Source: Pyropia haitanensis (lineage: Eukaryota > Rhodophyta > Bangiophyceae > Bangiales > Bangiaceae). Taken from it: 64,000 nucleotides of DNA. Positions 1-11,718 of this stretch are shown piece by piece (position 1 is the stretch's first letter; every line of letters begins with the position of its first letter). The notes beneath the pieces were generated by a model that searched no databases, had not been told where the DNA came from, and saw nothing but the letters and a program-made list of their open reading frames with translations. Position numbers and translations under genes: made by a program. The stretch spans positions 5,049,874 through 5,113,873 of the forward strand of contig SDUX01000002.1 of NCBI GenBank assembly GCA_008729055.1, written 5' to 3'.

Positions 1-1164
1 TCATAACAGCACGGCCGATTGTGGCACGTGGTGGCGCCCTCTGGGGATGCGTCCGGAAACACACCAGCGGCATCTGGTGCTGAACAACACCTCGCAGCAG
101 TCTAACCAGAGAGTCCTCAAAGAAGCACCCACTCCAACACTTTCTCTCGGGGCTGTCAGGGGCACCACACCATACCAGATTCCCCCACGTGATGCCGACT
201 CCACACTGGCCTTTTCAGGTACTCGGTTTTGGGCCTACCGCTTGGCCGGTGTGGCCACGATCGGCCGCACAGCGAAGGCGGCAGCAACGCCTTCGCAGTT
301 ACTGCCGCCTTCGCCCCTTGGCTCGTGGACGCAGCGGGCGGCGACCGCGACGACTGTTCCCCCGCGAGGAAAGAAGACCCGTCAACAATGCCCTCCCCGC
401 CGCTGAAACCGGGAGAGAGAGGCGGTGGGGGGACTCGACCAACGGCGTCTGCACCCCAGCCGCCCCTGCTGGGCCGCCGCACTCTGGACTAATTGAAAAC
501 ACAACTATAATTTTGTTGCCAGTACCAGCGCTCGTCGGTCCATAGTAGACTTGTTGACAGGAAATTGCTCCTGAAGCCGAGTCCCGCAAGCCTGGCCTTG
601 CCCGGAGTGGTCAGCGGTCAAGGTGGATCAAGAACAGTGGATCGGATTTGGACAGCTGCCCAGCAGGGAAGGGACGTGTCTCTTTGCACGCCAGTGTCGA
701 CCGCACGAACGAGGGCCGGATAAATTCATTCCAGCTCGGCCAGCCTGGACCGCCTCGAGAGCATCGCCGAGAGGCCTCGAGAGCACGCCTTCCCCCGCGG
801 GGGCGAGCTGGCGGCCGAGCAAGTAGTTCATGCCGCCGCCACCGCGGGGCCCGCAGCCGGATCCCCTGCACTTTGCGTCTCGGCCCGACGGCGCCGTCAG
901 CTCATGGCATCGTCCGCGACCACCGTTGGTGTCACCTGGCCCGCCACCCCGGGTATTACGAGCGGGGCGTCCGCCGCCATCCTCGTCTAACTGCCGTGGC
1001 TGCCAAGGCGGCCATCGTGTCCGCCCGTCCTGCACCGCGTCTCCCAGGTCCCCCACCACTTATTTCTTCTTTCTCTGTCTTTTTTTTTTTTTTTTTTTTG
1101 TCTGTCGCGGGCCCTGCTTTCCTCCCGGCCGCGCGGCGCCCTGCCCCCCCGTCGACACGACACG
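1..1164. other. no gene recognised; 5' flank of the ABCC gene
   Basis: No ORF here resembles a known protein; the open frames are GC by-products. A short AT-richer patch lies near 485-560. A run of 20 T residues (1080-1099) within a pyrimidine-rich stretch sits about 65 bases before the first usable ATG of the transporter, so it may belong to its promoter or 5' UTR. Confidence 0.5.
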
Positions 1165-4100
1165 ATGGCCGCCACCGCGTCGTCTCTGCTGTCGACAACC
1201 TTTGCCGCCGCCGCGGCGGTCGCCCTCTTCACCGCGGCGCCCTTTCTCCCCCCCCCGCGGCGCCGCCGGCGGGCGGCCCCGCCCGCCGCGCCGCCGTCCG
1301 CGCCGTCGCGGCGGCGCAGCTGGCGCCCGCCGCCGCCCTCGCCGCCGCTGCGGCCGCCCCCTTTGTTGACCCCACCGCCACTGCCGGTGGGGGGGTGCGG
1401 CTGGCCGAGGCGGCCGCCTGGCTGGTGGCCGCCCCGGCGGTGGCGTGGCGGTTTGGCGGCCGCCCGGCGGCGGCCGGGGGGCGCGCCGCGACGCTGCTGC
1501 GGGGCTCGCCAGTGGGCGCGTTTCGGGTGTACGCCGCGGCGTACGCGGCGGTGGAGCTGGGGTGGGGTGACTGGACGCGCGTCGCGCGCCTCGCGCCCGC
1601 CGCCGCCCTGTCCGTCGTTGCCGTTGTGGTCGCCACGGCGGTGGACGTGCGGCGGCGGCACGCGACCGGCGGCGACGACGCGGCGTACGCGCCCGCCCTC
1701 CCCGATGGCGGCGCCACCGCCGACATCCCCCCCAACGCGGTCCCCCCCTCCCCCTACCGCTTCTCCCTCGCGTCGGTCCTCTTCTTTGGGTGGATGTCCC
1801 CCGCAATCCGCCGCGGCCGCACTGCCGCGCTCATCCCCGCGTGCCTCCCCCCCCTCTCCCCCGCCGCCAAGGCGGCGACGGTGACGCGCGCGGAGTTTGC
1901 GCCCGCCTGGGCGGCTGCCCGTGGCAGCCTGTGGCGCGCGCTCGCGGCCGCGTTTGGCAGTCGCCTCGCCGCGGCGGGGGTATTCAAGCTGGGCAACGAC
2001 GCGCTCAACTTTGTGCCGCCGCTGCTGCTCGGCTCGGTGGTGCGGTTCCTTCAGGCCGCCCATGCCGCCGACGCTGGCGACGGCAGCGGCGGGGTGGGCA
2101 CCGCCGACGGCCTGCGCCTGGCGTTTGGCCTCCTGACCGCGTTTATCCTCCAGTCGCTCCTCTTCAACCAGTACTACAACGCGATTACGGTGGTGCAGGT
2201 GCGGTCACGCGCGGCGCTGGTGGGCGTCGTTTTTGACAAGGCCCTGTGCTTGGCGCCGGACGCGCGGGCCAGCTTCTCGTCGGGCGCGATTACCAACCTG
2301 ATGGCGAGCGACGCGCGGCGGGTGGCGGACCTGGCGCTTGTGCTCAACATGGTGTGGAGGTATGGACGGGGGCGAGCCGGGCGAGCAGGGGGGGGGGGGC
2401 GGGGGTGGGGTGGGGGGAGGGTCTGCTGACTGTTTGGATGGACGGGGCACGCGCGTGCTGTTGGGGAACTTGCATTTTTTTTTTTTGGCGCTGCGCTTTC
2501 TGCTTGCCGTTTGTCTGCCGCTGGCGCGGGGCGACTCTACTGACACGACCGTATGGTGGGTGGGTGTGTGCCCCTCTGTGCGCTGCCTGACTGATGGGCT
2601 TACCCATCTTTTCTCACGGTTTGTCTCCCGCTGCGGGTGTGGACCGCGCCGCGCAGCTCTGCGCTCCAGGTAGTCGTCGCGCTGGTGCTCCTCGTCCGCT
2701 TGCTCGGCCCCGCCCCCACCTTTGTCGGCCTCGCCCTGCTGAGCGTTTCCATGCCCGTCCAAGGCTGGGTCATTGCGCGGATGAAGCGCGCGCGGGAGCG
2801 CGCGTGGGCATTTACGGACGCGCGCATCAAGGCGATGAGCGAGCTCCTGTCGAGCATCAAGCTCGTCAAGCTCTACGCCTGGGAAACCGCGTTTGCCGAC
2901 CGCGTGTCGCGGGAGCGGGCGCGGGAGCTGGCGTGGATCCGCACCGCGGGGCTGCTATCGGCGGCCAACATGACGCAGGTGACGAGCCTGCCCATCGTCC
3001 TCTCCACCACCGCCTTTGTCACGTACGCGCTGCTAGGCAACGCCCTCGACGCGGCGGTGGTGTTCCCGGCCATCGCGCTCTTCAACGTCCTCCGCCCGCC
3101 GCTGCTCATCCTGCCCAACGTGATTGTGTCCATCTCGCAGGCGTCCGCGTCGGTGGACCGGATGGAGCGGTTCCTCTCCGCCGCTGAGCTGCCGCCCCGC
3201 AATACGGGCGCCGGCTCTGTCCCGGCCGCCGCGTTTGATGCCACCCCGGACGAGCCGGCCATGGCGGACGTCGTCGCCGAGGACGCGTCCTTTTCGTGGG
3301 AGCCGCCGGGGCCGTCGACGACGCGGGCCGAGGCGGAGCTCCTCGAGTCGACCATCCTCGCTGGCGTGACGATGCGCGTGCCCGCCGGCGCGCTCGTGGC
3401 GATTGTGGGCCGCACGGGGGCGGGCAAGACGTCCCTCCTCAACGGCCTCCTCGGGGAGCTCCACATCACCGCCGGCCGCGCGGGCGTCCGTCCCGCCGCG
3501 CGCGTCGCGTTTGTCGAGCAGGCCCCCTTCATCGTCAACGGCACGCTCGCCGAAAACGTCACGTTTGGCGCGCCCTGGGACGCCGCCCGCTTTGCCGCCG
3601 CCCTCGACGCGTCCGCGCTGGCGCGGGACGTGGCGGAGACGCTCCCCGCGGGGCCCGCGTCGGAGATTGGCGCCCGCGGCACGACGCTGTCGGGCGGCCA
3701 GCGGCAGCGCGTGTCGATCGCGCGCGCCCTCTACGCCGACGCGGACGTGGTGCTCCTCGACTGCGCGCTGTCGGCGGTGGACGCGGCGGTGGGGCGCCAC
3801 ATCTTTGACGCCGCGATTGTGCGCGCCATGGCGGGTAAGACGCGGCTGATGGCGACGAACCAGCTGCACCACGCGGCCGCCGCGGCGGTCGACTACGTGG
3901 CGGTCGTGTCGGGGGGGGGGGTTGCCGAGTTTGCGCCACGGACGGAGCTGCTGGCAGACCCGGACTCGCTCTTTTCGACGCTGCTGCGCGAGCAGGGGCT
4001 GAGCGCCGAGGCGGACCACGAGCCGCCGGCCGCTACCGCCGGCGGTGGCGTGAATGGGGACGTCAGCGGGGGGGGTGGCAGCCACCCCCAGGTCCACCAG

Positions 4101-7100
4101 GCCAATGGGAACGCCGCTGACGCGGACGGCGTCAGCGTGAGTAGGGGGATGCCCGCGGCGGCGACGCCTAGTCCTTCCGGTGGTGCCCCCGGCAAGGCCG
4201 TGTCGGCCGACGGCGGCGGCGTGGGGGAGGCCATGCCGTTGCTGGCCGACGGCAAGGCCACGGCCGGTGGCGGCGGCGGCGGCGGCGCGTACGGCGCGAC
4301 CGGCGACGGCGCCAAGGCGACGTCTACCGCGCCCGCGGCCGCGACCGGCCGCCTCACCGAGGACGAGACGCGCTCCTTTGGGCGCGTCAAGGTCAGCAAC
4401 TACACGCTCTACCTGTCCGCCCTCGGCGGCGCGCCCATTGTCGGGTGCGTCGTGCTCTCCTCTGTCGCCGCCCAGGCGCTGTCGATCGGCCTCAACTGGT
4501 GGCTGAGCCTGTGGAGCGACGCGTCCGAGGCGGGCGGGGCGGACACCAACGCCCACTACCTGGTCGTCTACCTGGGGTTGGGCGTGGCGAGTGTGGCCGT
4601 GACGGCGATTGCCACGACGGCGCTGTCGCTCGCGGCGGTGCGCGCGTCGCGCGTCATTCACCGGCGGCTGCTGCTGTCGGTACTCAAGGCGGTACGTTCA
4701 GGGGATGGGGCGCCGGGGGGTTAGGGCGTGTGCGCGGCTGAGCGGGTGTTCTGTGGTGCGCTCTGAGGGCGCCGGGGGGTTGGGGCGTGTGCGCGACTGG
4801 GCGGGTGTGCTGTGGTACGCTCTGAGGGCGTCGATTCCCCTCTGCTCTGCGACTGACTTGGCCCCCCTGTGTTTTGTGTCCTTTTTTTTTCCGCGGCGTT
4901 GTTGTTCCGGCTTGGTCTGCTGTGCCTCTCTCCCCATTCTCTCTGTACCTGTCGTTGCCCGCAGCCGATGGGCTGGTTTGACCGCACCCCTCTCGGCCGC
5001 ATCCTCAACCGCTTTGTGGCGGACCTGGACAAGGTCGACAGCACCCTCTCCGGGGCGCTGCAGAGCGTGCAGCGGCTGGTGCTGGGGCTCACCGGCACCA
5101 TCGCGGTCGTCCTCTTCACCGTTCCCGCGTTTGTGGTTCCGCTCGTCCTCGTCGGCGCCGTCTTCTTTGTCGTCCAAGAGTACTACCGGCCGTCGTCGGT
5201 GGACCTGCGGCGGCTGGAGAGCGTGAGCCGCTCGCCCCTCATCTCGCACTTTACCGAGGCCGTCGACGGCGCCGCCACGATCCGCGCGTACGACGGGCAG
5301 GCGCGGTCGCGGGCGACCAACGCGGCGGCGATGGACGATGTCAACCGGTTTGCGTTTCTGGGCGCGTCGGCCAACCGATGGCTGGCGACCCGGTTGGACC
5401 TGCTGTCCACGCTGCTGACGTTTAGTGCGGTGGCGCTGGTGGTGGTCTTTCGGGACACCATCGCGCCGTCGTTAGCGGGCCTGATGCTGTCGTACCTCCT
5501 CGGTCTCTCCTCGTCCATCACGTGGGTGGTGCGGCAGGTGACCGACACGGAGAGCCAGATGAGCTCCCTGGAGCGCATCGAGGAGTACTCGTCCGACGCG
5601 GTGCCGCACGAGGACAATGAGGTTGGCCAGCAGCCGTCCGACCCGGTCGGCTTCTCACCGGTCGTGCCCGCCGCGACGCCCGTGCGCGTGCGCACCGGCT
5701 GGCCCCGCGCGGGGCGCATCGAGTTCCAGGGCGTCACGATGCGCTACCGCCCCGACCTGCCGCCCGTCCTTGACGACGTGACGTTCACCGCCGCACCGGG
5801 CGAGCGCATCGGCATTGTCGGGCGGACGGGCGCGGGCAAGTCGTCGCTTGTGGCGGCGCTGTTCCGGCTCACGGAACTCGACGCCGGCCGCATCCTCGTC
5901 GACGGGGTGGACATCGCGCAGCTGCCGCTGGCCACGCTTCGCTCGCGCCTGTCTATCCTCCCGCAAGAGGCCTTTATCTTTTCGTCGACCATCCGGGGCA
6001 ACCTCGACCCGCTCGACGAGGCGACCGACGCGCAGGTGTGGGCGGCGGTCGAGGCGGCGGGCCTGAAATCGTGGGTGCGAAGCCTCGCGACGCCCGTCGT
6101 GGAGAATGGGGTGTCGGCCGGCCAGCGGCAGCTGCTGTGCCTCGGGCGGGTGCTCCTCCGCGACGCGTCGGTGCTGGTGCTCGACGAGGCCACCGCGTCG
6201 GTCGACGCGGCGACCGACACGGCGGTCGGGCACACGATCGCGACCAAGCTCGCCACCGCCACGACGCTGACGATCGCGCACCGGCTGCGGAGCGTCATCG
6301 ACTCGGACAAGATCCTCGTCCTCGACCGCGGGCGAGTCGTCGAGTACGCGCAGCCGGCGACGCTGCTGGCCGACCCCGCGTCGGCGCTGTCGTCGCTCGT
6401 CGACGAGACGGGGCCCGCCACCGCCGAAGTGCTCCGCTCCGTCGCCCGCGACGCCGCGGCGGGGGCGGCTCGTGGCGGCGGTGGCGGCAGCGGCAGCGGC
6501 GGTGGCAGCGGCGGTCCGTCGGCGGCGGCGGCGGCGCCGCCGCCGCCCCCGTCGCCCGCGGCGGCGCCCGTGTGCCGGCGCAAGGCCGCCGCGAGCAGCG
6601 CCACCTCCCCCGCCCGCGTCGTCCTCGACGCCTACTCGACGCTCCGCGTGGCGATTATGACCGCCGGCAGCGAGCCGACCGCCGAGGCGCTGCGCCACCT
6701 GGGCGTGCCACCCCGTGCGTGGCAGGGGCGACTGCGGAGTATGGTGGACCGGCTGGCGATGCTCGCTGCGGAGCACTGTGGCGCATCGGGGGAGGTGGAC
6801 GGTCTGACGGGGGGGAGCGGTGGGAGCATTGGGATTGGCATGAATGGTGGTGGTGGCGGCAGCGGCGGCGGTGGCGGCGGCGGCGGCGGTGGGAGTGCGG
6901 CTGGGGGTGGTGGCGGGGGTGGCGGTGGCGGCGGCGGCGGCGGTTGGGACGGCTCGTGGCCCGTGTCGCCCTCCTTTGCACACTTGCCGCCATGCGACGC
7001 CGCCGCCGACGGCGGCGTCGGCGGCAGCGGCGTCAGCGGCGGCGGCGGCGGCGGCTGCTGTGGCACCTCCCGGCGGCGGCGTGCGGACGACCCCGTAGGC

Positions 7101-7286
7101 TGCGGCGTGCTCGAGGCCGCCGCCGCGGGCGGCTGGTCGCACGGGGCGCCGCACGGGGGCGGCGTGCCTGCCGGGGGGGGGCTGGGGCTCGAGCCGTCAG
7201 ACAGCTCGGACGACCTGGCGTCGGCGCCGCCGACGCCGCAGCGCGCGCCGGTCGGGATGCTGCCGGTGCTGTCGCTGGCCAAGTAA
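1165..7286 (+). CDS. ABCC (MRP)-type full ABC transporter
   Basis: An ATP-driven membrane exporter of the ABCC/MRP class, typically moving conjugated organic anions across the plasma or vacuolar membrane. Exons are 1165-2359, 2657-4691 and 4965-7286. The N-terminal part has a hydrophobic segment and the ABCC linker ending in FFGWMSPAIRRG, followed by a membrane domain with NLMASDARR. NBD1 has Walker A GRTGAGKTS (near 3406), signature LSGGQRQR (near 3691) and Walker B VVLLDCALSAVD. The second membrane domain spans intron 2 and contains FDRTPLGRILNRF. NBD2 has GRTGAGKSS, a variant signature VSAGQRQL and VLVLDEATASVD. A Gly/Ala-rich tail of about 280 residues follows NBD2. Both splice junctions restore the family alignment. 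The ATG at 1165 is out of frame with the body: a C9 run at 1248-1256 must lose one base, so the first 30 residues are uncertain. Length near 1,850 aa is long for the family. Confidence 0.9.
4712..4829 (+). repeat. 59-bp tandem duplication inside ABCC intron 2
   Basis: Two adjacent copies of a 59-bp unit (4712-4770 and 4771-4829), each starting GCCGGGGGGTT and ending CTCTGAGGGC, differ at a handful of bases. The repeat lies wholly in the intron and looks like a recent local duplication. Confidence 0.8.
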
Positions 7287-8125
7287 GGGTGGGGGGGGAG
7301 GGGGGTGGTGGCGGTGGGCGAAGCGCGCGGATTTCCAGACGGCGGCGCGGTGGTGGCGGGGGCTGGTGGTCCTGGGTTTCTGCTTTTTCTTTTTTTTGGT
7401 TGTTGTATCGCCTTTGTTTTGAGGGGTGGAGGCGGTGAGTGTGTGCGCCCGTGCCTTGTGGGCGTGCGGGGGGCTGCGAGAAGGGGGGGCGTGCGCATGA
7501 CGAGTGCCGGCGTGGGTGTGGACTCGGCGGCGTGGCGGCGGGCGTGCGCGCGCGGGGGGTGGGGGCTGCGCCGGCGTATTCCTTTGTGACTGGACCTGGT
7601 CTTTCTTTTTTTCTTTTTTTTTTTTTGGTTGCTGCTCTTGTGCCCCGTTCCGCACCGCGCCGCCCCGCGCCGCCCCGCGCCGCCCGCCGTGTTCCCGCAG
7701 CGGCGGGCGGTGCGCCGCCGCCGCCGTCGGTGCCCCAGGCGGGCCGGCGTGGGCGTGTTGCCACCGCTCGGGGACGGTGTCGTCGACGCGCGCGTCCGCG
7801 TTGGCCGACTGGGGTCCCGCCCGCCCCGAATGGCAAGGTGGTGGACAGTGTCAGGGAATATTCGTCTCCCCTTTGCCTGCCGTGGCTCGCGCGGCCGCGT
7901 CGCGCGCACCGCCTCGGCTGCTCCCCTCGCGCCGCCGCCGTTCGTCCCCCCCTCGACCTGGTGCCGTTCCTCCCCCCACCCCCCGCCACCCCCCGCCACC
8001 CCCCGCCGTCTGCTTCCCCCACCCCGCCCCCCTCCCTCCAAACAGACCGCTCGGCGTCGGCACGCCCCGCCCCCCACCGCCCGCCCGCTCCTCCCTGTCC
8101 ACCCGCCGCGCCTGTGGCCGCCGCC
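7287..8125. other. intergenic region between the ABCC and MFS genes
   Basis: No gene seen. It holds T-rich tracts (about 7386-7398 and 7600-7626) and a C-rich run of short CACCCCCCGC-like repeats near 7976-8005. The pyrimidine-rich part directly precedes the MFS start codon and may be its promoter/5' UTR; the first T tract may belong to the ABCC 3' UTR. Confidence 0.4.
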
Positions 8126-8317
8126 ATGCCGACGCCCGCCCGCCCCCTGCTCCCGACCGACGCGCCCCCTCCCCGCCCGCCCCCCACCGTCCACACGCCC
8201 CTCCTCAGCCGCTCGGCCGCCGTGGCCGCTGCCGGTGGCACTCCCCCGTCGCCGCTGCCGCCGCCACCGGCCGGCCTCCAGGGCGGCCCCGTGGCGGGCT
8301 GGCGACTCGTGGGCGAC

Positions 8318-8408
<91 letters not shown>

Positions 8409-9997
8409 GGTGCGGCAGCCGGTACGGCGGCGTGGCGGTGGCGGCGCCTCCCCTTCCCACAGAGGTACCTCTCGCCGCGGCGCCCGCCCCCGCCTCCCCC
8501 GTCGACGGTGGCGGCAAGGCCAGTAGCGGCGTCTCCTTCCCCCCTTCCTCCGCTCCCCCCTCGGCGGCGGCGGCCCCCCCCTCCCCCCCACCCCCCCGCC
8601 GGCGGCTCGACTGGTACCCCCTCGCCGTGGTGCTCGCCGCGTGCGCCGCGCACGGCAGCTGCCTCACCGCCATTCTGCCCGTGCGCCCCAAGGCGCTCCT
8701 CGCCGCCGTCGCCGACGACGCCGCCGCCGCCGCGCTCATCACCGGCGGCCTCGCCGTCCTCTCCGCCGCCGTCGGCGTCGTCGCGTCGCCCCTCCTGGGC
8801 GCCGCCGCCGACACCTACGGCCGGCGCCCCGTCCTCCTCACCACCGGCGCGGCGGTGGCGGTGGAGCTGGCGGTCCTCGCCGCCGCGCCGACGCGGGTGG
8901 CCGCGCACGTGGTGGCAACGGTGATTGCGGCGGCGGCGGGCGGCTGGGCCGCCACGCTCAACGCGGTGGTGGCGGACGTGGCGGGCGGGACGGGGGGGGA
9001 GACCGCCGCGTACGGGGCGGCGGGGGTGGCGTGGGGGGTGGCGCTGGCCGTCGGGCCCGCCGTGGGGGGGGTGCTGGAGGGGGTAGGGGGGATTGCCGCG
9101 CCGTTTTGGGGGGCGGCGGGGGGGGTGGCGGCGGTCGCGGTCGCGGTCGCGGTGTGGCTGCCCGAAACAAAGGGGGGGGCGGGAGGGGCGGTTGGCTGTG
9201 GGGGCGAGCTGCCGCTGCCGTCGGGGGACCCCGCTGGGAACCCCGCCGGGGGGGAGGGGGGCTCGGCTTGCCTGTCGGGGGGGGGCGTGCCGCCCAGCCC
9301 GTCTCCGCTGCCCGCCTCCTCCTCCTCCACCCCTCCCCCTCGCGGCGGCATCGCGGCGGTGCTCGCACAGGCGGCGGCGCACCTCAACCCCCTCCCCCCC
9401 CTCGCCGCCCTCCTCTCTGATGACCTCCTCCGCCCGCTCGCCGCGACCGTCGCCCTCTCGGACGTTGCCACCCGCGGCGCCGCGTCGGTCTTTTACTTTT
9501 ACGTGCACGCCAAGTTTGGCTGGGACAGCGCCGACATGGCGGCCTTCCTGTCCACCCTCGGCGGCGCGCTGCTCCTCTCGCAGGGCGTCCTCGCGCCCGC
9601 CGCGGTCGCCGCGGCGGGCGGCCGGGAGCCGCCCGTCATCGTCGTCGGCTTCCTCCTCGACGCGGCGTACCTCGCCGCCCTCGGCGCGGCCACCCGCGGC
9701 TGGCACGTGTACGCCGCGCTCGGCGTCGCGACCGCCGCGTGGGCCACCGCCCCCGCCCTCCGCGCGCTCCTCTGCCGGCAGGTGCCGCGGGCGGCGCAGG
9801 GGCGGCTGCAGGGCGGCCTCGCGGCGGTCGCGACGCTGTCCGCGCCCGCCGCGCCGGTTGTGACGACCGCGCTGTACGGCTACTGGGCGCCCCGGGGGGT
9901 GCCGGGCGCCCCGCTGTACGCGCTCGCGGGGGTGGCGGTGGGGGGGGCGGCCGTCGCGGCGGCGGCTGTGGCGCACCCACGGCTGGTCAAGGGGTGA
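8126..9997 (+). CDS. MFSD14/HIAT1-like major facilitator transporter
   Basis: A 12-helix secondary transporter of the major facilitator superfamily, closest in pattern to MFSD14 (HIAT1)/TetA-like carriers; substrate cannot be read from sequence. The ATG at 8126 has a GCCGCCGCC context and gives 623 aa in one exon. The first ~160 residues are disordered, with a pure poly-Gly stretch encoded by a (GGC)n tract (8321-8406). The first membrane helix starts near residue 161. Motif A is clear around residue 222 (GAAADTYGRRPVL), and PETKGG follows helix 6. A long Pro/Ser-rich cytoplasmic loop separates the two six-helix halves. The C-terminal half carries the GRLQGGLAAVATLSAPAAP stretch that aligns with the MFSD14 pattern of a conserved Gln-Gly before helix 11. 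The stop TGA is followed at once by A13, likely at or near the 3' end. Confidence 0.85.
8321..8406 (+). repeat. (GGC)n microsatellite
   Basis: About 28 uninterrupted GGC triplets encode poly-Gly in the disordered N-terminus of the MFS protein. Length is likely polymorphic. Confidence 0.95.
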
Positions 9998-10261
9998 AAA
10001 AAAAAAAAAGAAAAAACAGACGAGGAGCGGCACGTGGCCACGCGTGGGGGGGGTGGAGGAGGCGGGGGGGGCGAGGGGACGCACCGACATGGGCCCACGC
10101 CGGGCCGACGCGGCCCGCACCGACCGGGCCGACCCGCCACCAAACAACCGCGCCGCGGTGTTGGCACCTGCGCGGGCCTCCGCGCCGCACCGTCGTCTGC
10201 CCCGTGGGGCGTGCCCCCGCCGACGGCGCGTCGGCCACAGCCCCGCCGCGGGCGCCTGTGC

Positions 10262-11329
10262 GTCTGGGACACCGCCACCGCCGCCGCCGCCCCCGCCGCC
10301 GTCGCGGACGCGGCCGTCCACTCGCCAAACGCGCTCGCCACGGCCGCAGTGCGGCGGATGGAGCCCGCAGTGGCCGTGGCCGCTGCGGCCGCCGCGGGGA
10401 GGTCGGCCCCCGCCTCGCCCACCGCGGCGGCCAGCCGGCACGTCGCCGCCGGGGGCCAGCCCGCCTCCCCTTCCCCCGCCGCCGCCGCCGCCGCGTCCGC
10501 GGCGGCCATGGCGTCGCCAGCCACCTCTTTCAGCCGGTACATGGCGAGCACCCGCACGCCCGCGGTCAGTGGGCGCAGCCGGTACGCGGCGGCGCGCCTA
10601 AACGCGGCCCACCAGAGGCCGCCCGCCGTGGACAGCGCCGCGACCGCGTCGCCGAGCTGCGCGTCGGCCGCCGCGGCCGCCGCCGCTCGCGGCAGCGACG
10701 GCACCACCAGCTCGGCCGCCGCCGCCGCCGCGGTCGCCACATCGGCCGCCGCCGCCGCCACCGCCGCGGCCGGCGGTGGCCACCACCTCTCCTCTACCGC
10801 CGGGCGGCCGCACATCGTGACGGTATGGGCATCCCCCCCCCCCACCTCCCCCTTGCCCGGCCGGGGTGAGCGGTCGACATCCACCCACCTCCAGCGCCCC
10901 CCCCCCGTGCCTCTTCACCGTCGGCAGCTGCACCAGCAGCGTCTCCGCAGACCCGGTGGTAGCCGCCTGCGCGGCCGCTGCAGCCACGCCGCGACGGCGG
11001 TGCACCTCGGCTTCCACCGCGGCGACGACCGCGACGAGCGCCGCGTACATCCCCCCCGCCCCCCCCCGGTCCGGCGAGGGGGACCCTGCCAGGCGCACCG
11101 GACACGCGGGGCGGTCACACGCCCAGGCGTGGTCGTCGAGCGCAAAGTCCTCGTCGGCCCAGCAGAGGTCGGGCGGCGGTGGCACCGCCGCCGCGGCCGG
11201 CACGCCCAGCGCGTCATCGCTGTCGCCGGCGCGGCCGACGCCAGCGCCAAAGAAGCTGAGCAGGACAACAGTGGCCACCACAGCCGGCGGTGCGGCGGTG
11301 GCGGCGTGTTCTTGTGCCGCGGACGCCAT
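10262..11329 (-). CDS. hypothetical Ala-rich protein, exon structure tentative
   Basis: Minus-strand coding character is seen on both sides of a probable small intron. The upstream part includes AAPPAVVATVVLLSFFGAG (a possible membrane segment) and a Cys/Asp/Trp-rich patch (CWADEDFALDDHAWACDR), ending at LLVQLPT before a GTGAAG donor near 10911. The downstream part, in another frame, reads CGRPAVEERWWPPP then RLRPLTAGVRVLAMYRLKEVAGDAM. I do not recognise the family. The start (ATG at 11329) and the end are guesses: the longest upstream ATG runs through the tRNA gene and cannot be right, and the frame at the 3' side runs into the end of the MFS gene. Confidence 0.3.
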
Positions 11330-11615
11330 GCCGGCAATGCGGGCCGCCAGCCGCGACACGCCCACCGCCCACGCGTCGCCGACGACGAGCGCGCCCGCCG
11401 CCGGGACAGACGTCGGGACGCCCGCCGTCTCGGCACGGCGCCAGCCGTTGCCCGCGGCCGGCGCGGCGGCGGTTACGGCGTTGACGGCGGCGTCGTCGCG
11501 TGGCAACGACGCCCACGCGCAGCCAGCGGCGGCAGCGGCGTCGTCGTTGGCGGGCGGGCGGCTGTGGTGGTGGCGGCGGTGGCGGAGGCGGAACTGGGTT
11601 ACGCCGCAAAAACAC

Positions 11616-11623
11616 AAAAAAAA
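11616..11623 (-). terminator. Pol III terminator of tRNA-Ile
   Basis: Eight consecutive T residues on the minus strand, 7 bases past the tRNA 3' end, match the T-run signal that ends RNA polymerase III transcription. Confidence 0.75.
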
Positions 11624-11630
11624 GATGATG

Positions 11631-11718
11631 TAACGGAGCAGGGGCTCGAACCCTGGACTTTCGCGTTGATACCCGTGGGTTATTAGCACGACACTCTAAC
11701 CAACTGAGTTACACCGTC
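11631..11718 (-). tRNA. tRNA-Ile (anticodon AAU), with a 14-nt intron
   Basis: A full cloverleaf folds on the minus strand. It has a D stem ACTC/GAGT, an anticodon stem TCGTG/CGCGA with loop C-T-AAT-A-A, a 5-nt variable loop, and a T arm CAGGG/CCCTG with TTCGAGC loop. The AAU anticodon gives inosine-decoded isoleucine. Fourteen extra bases (11667-11680) sit between positions 37 and 38, the canonical nuclear intron site, so the mature RNA is 74 nt before CCA addition. A- and B-box promoters are internal. The acceptor stem pairs GACGGTG with CTCCGTT, leaving a T-T mismatch at pair 6-67 and a G-T at pair 1-72, so either editing is needed or the copy is slightly degenerate. No encoded CCA. Confidence 0.88.

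Noticed and set aside
6632..10441. A 1,269-codon minus-strand open frame
   Set aside because: Antisense to the ABCC tail and the MFS gene; its sequence is Arg/Gly/Pro/Ala repeats produced by GC triplets and it lacks any domain.
11330..11689. Start of the minus-strand hypothetical protein at 11689
   Set aside because: That reading frame passes through the tRNA-Ile gene and its terminator.
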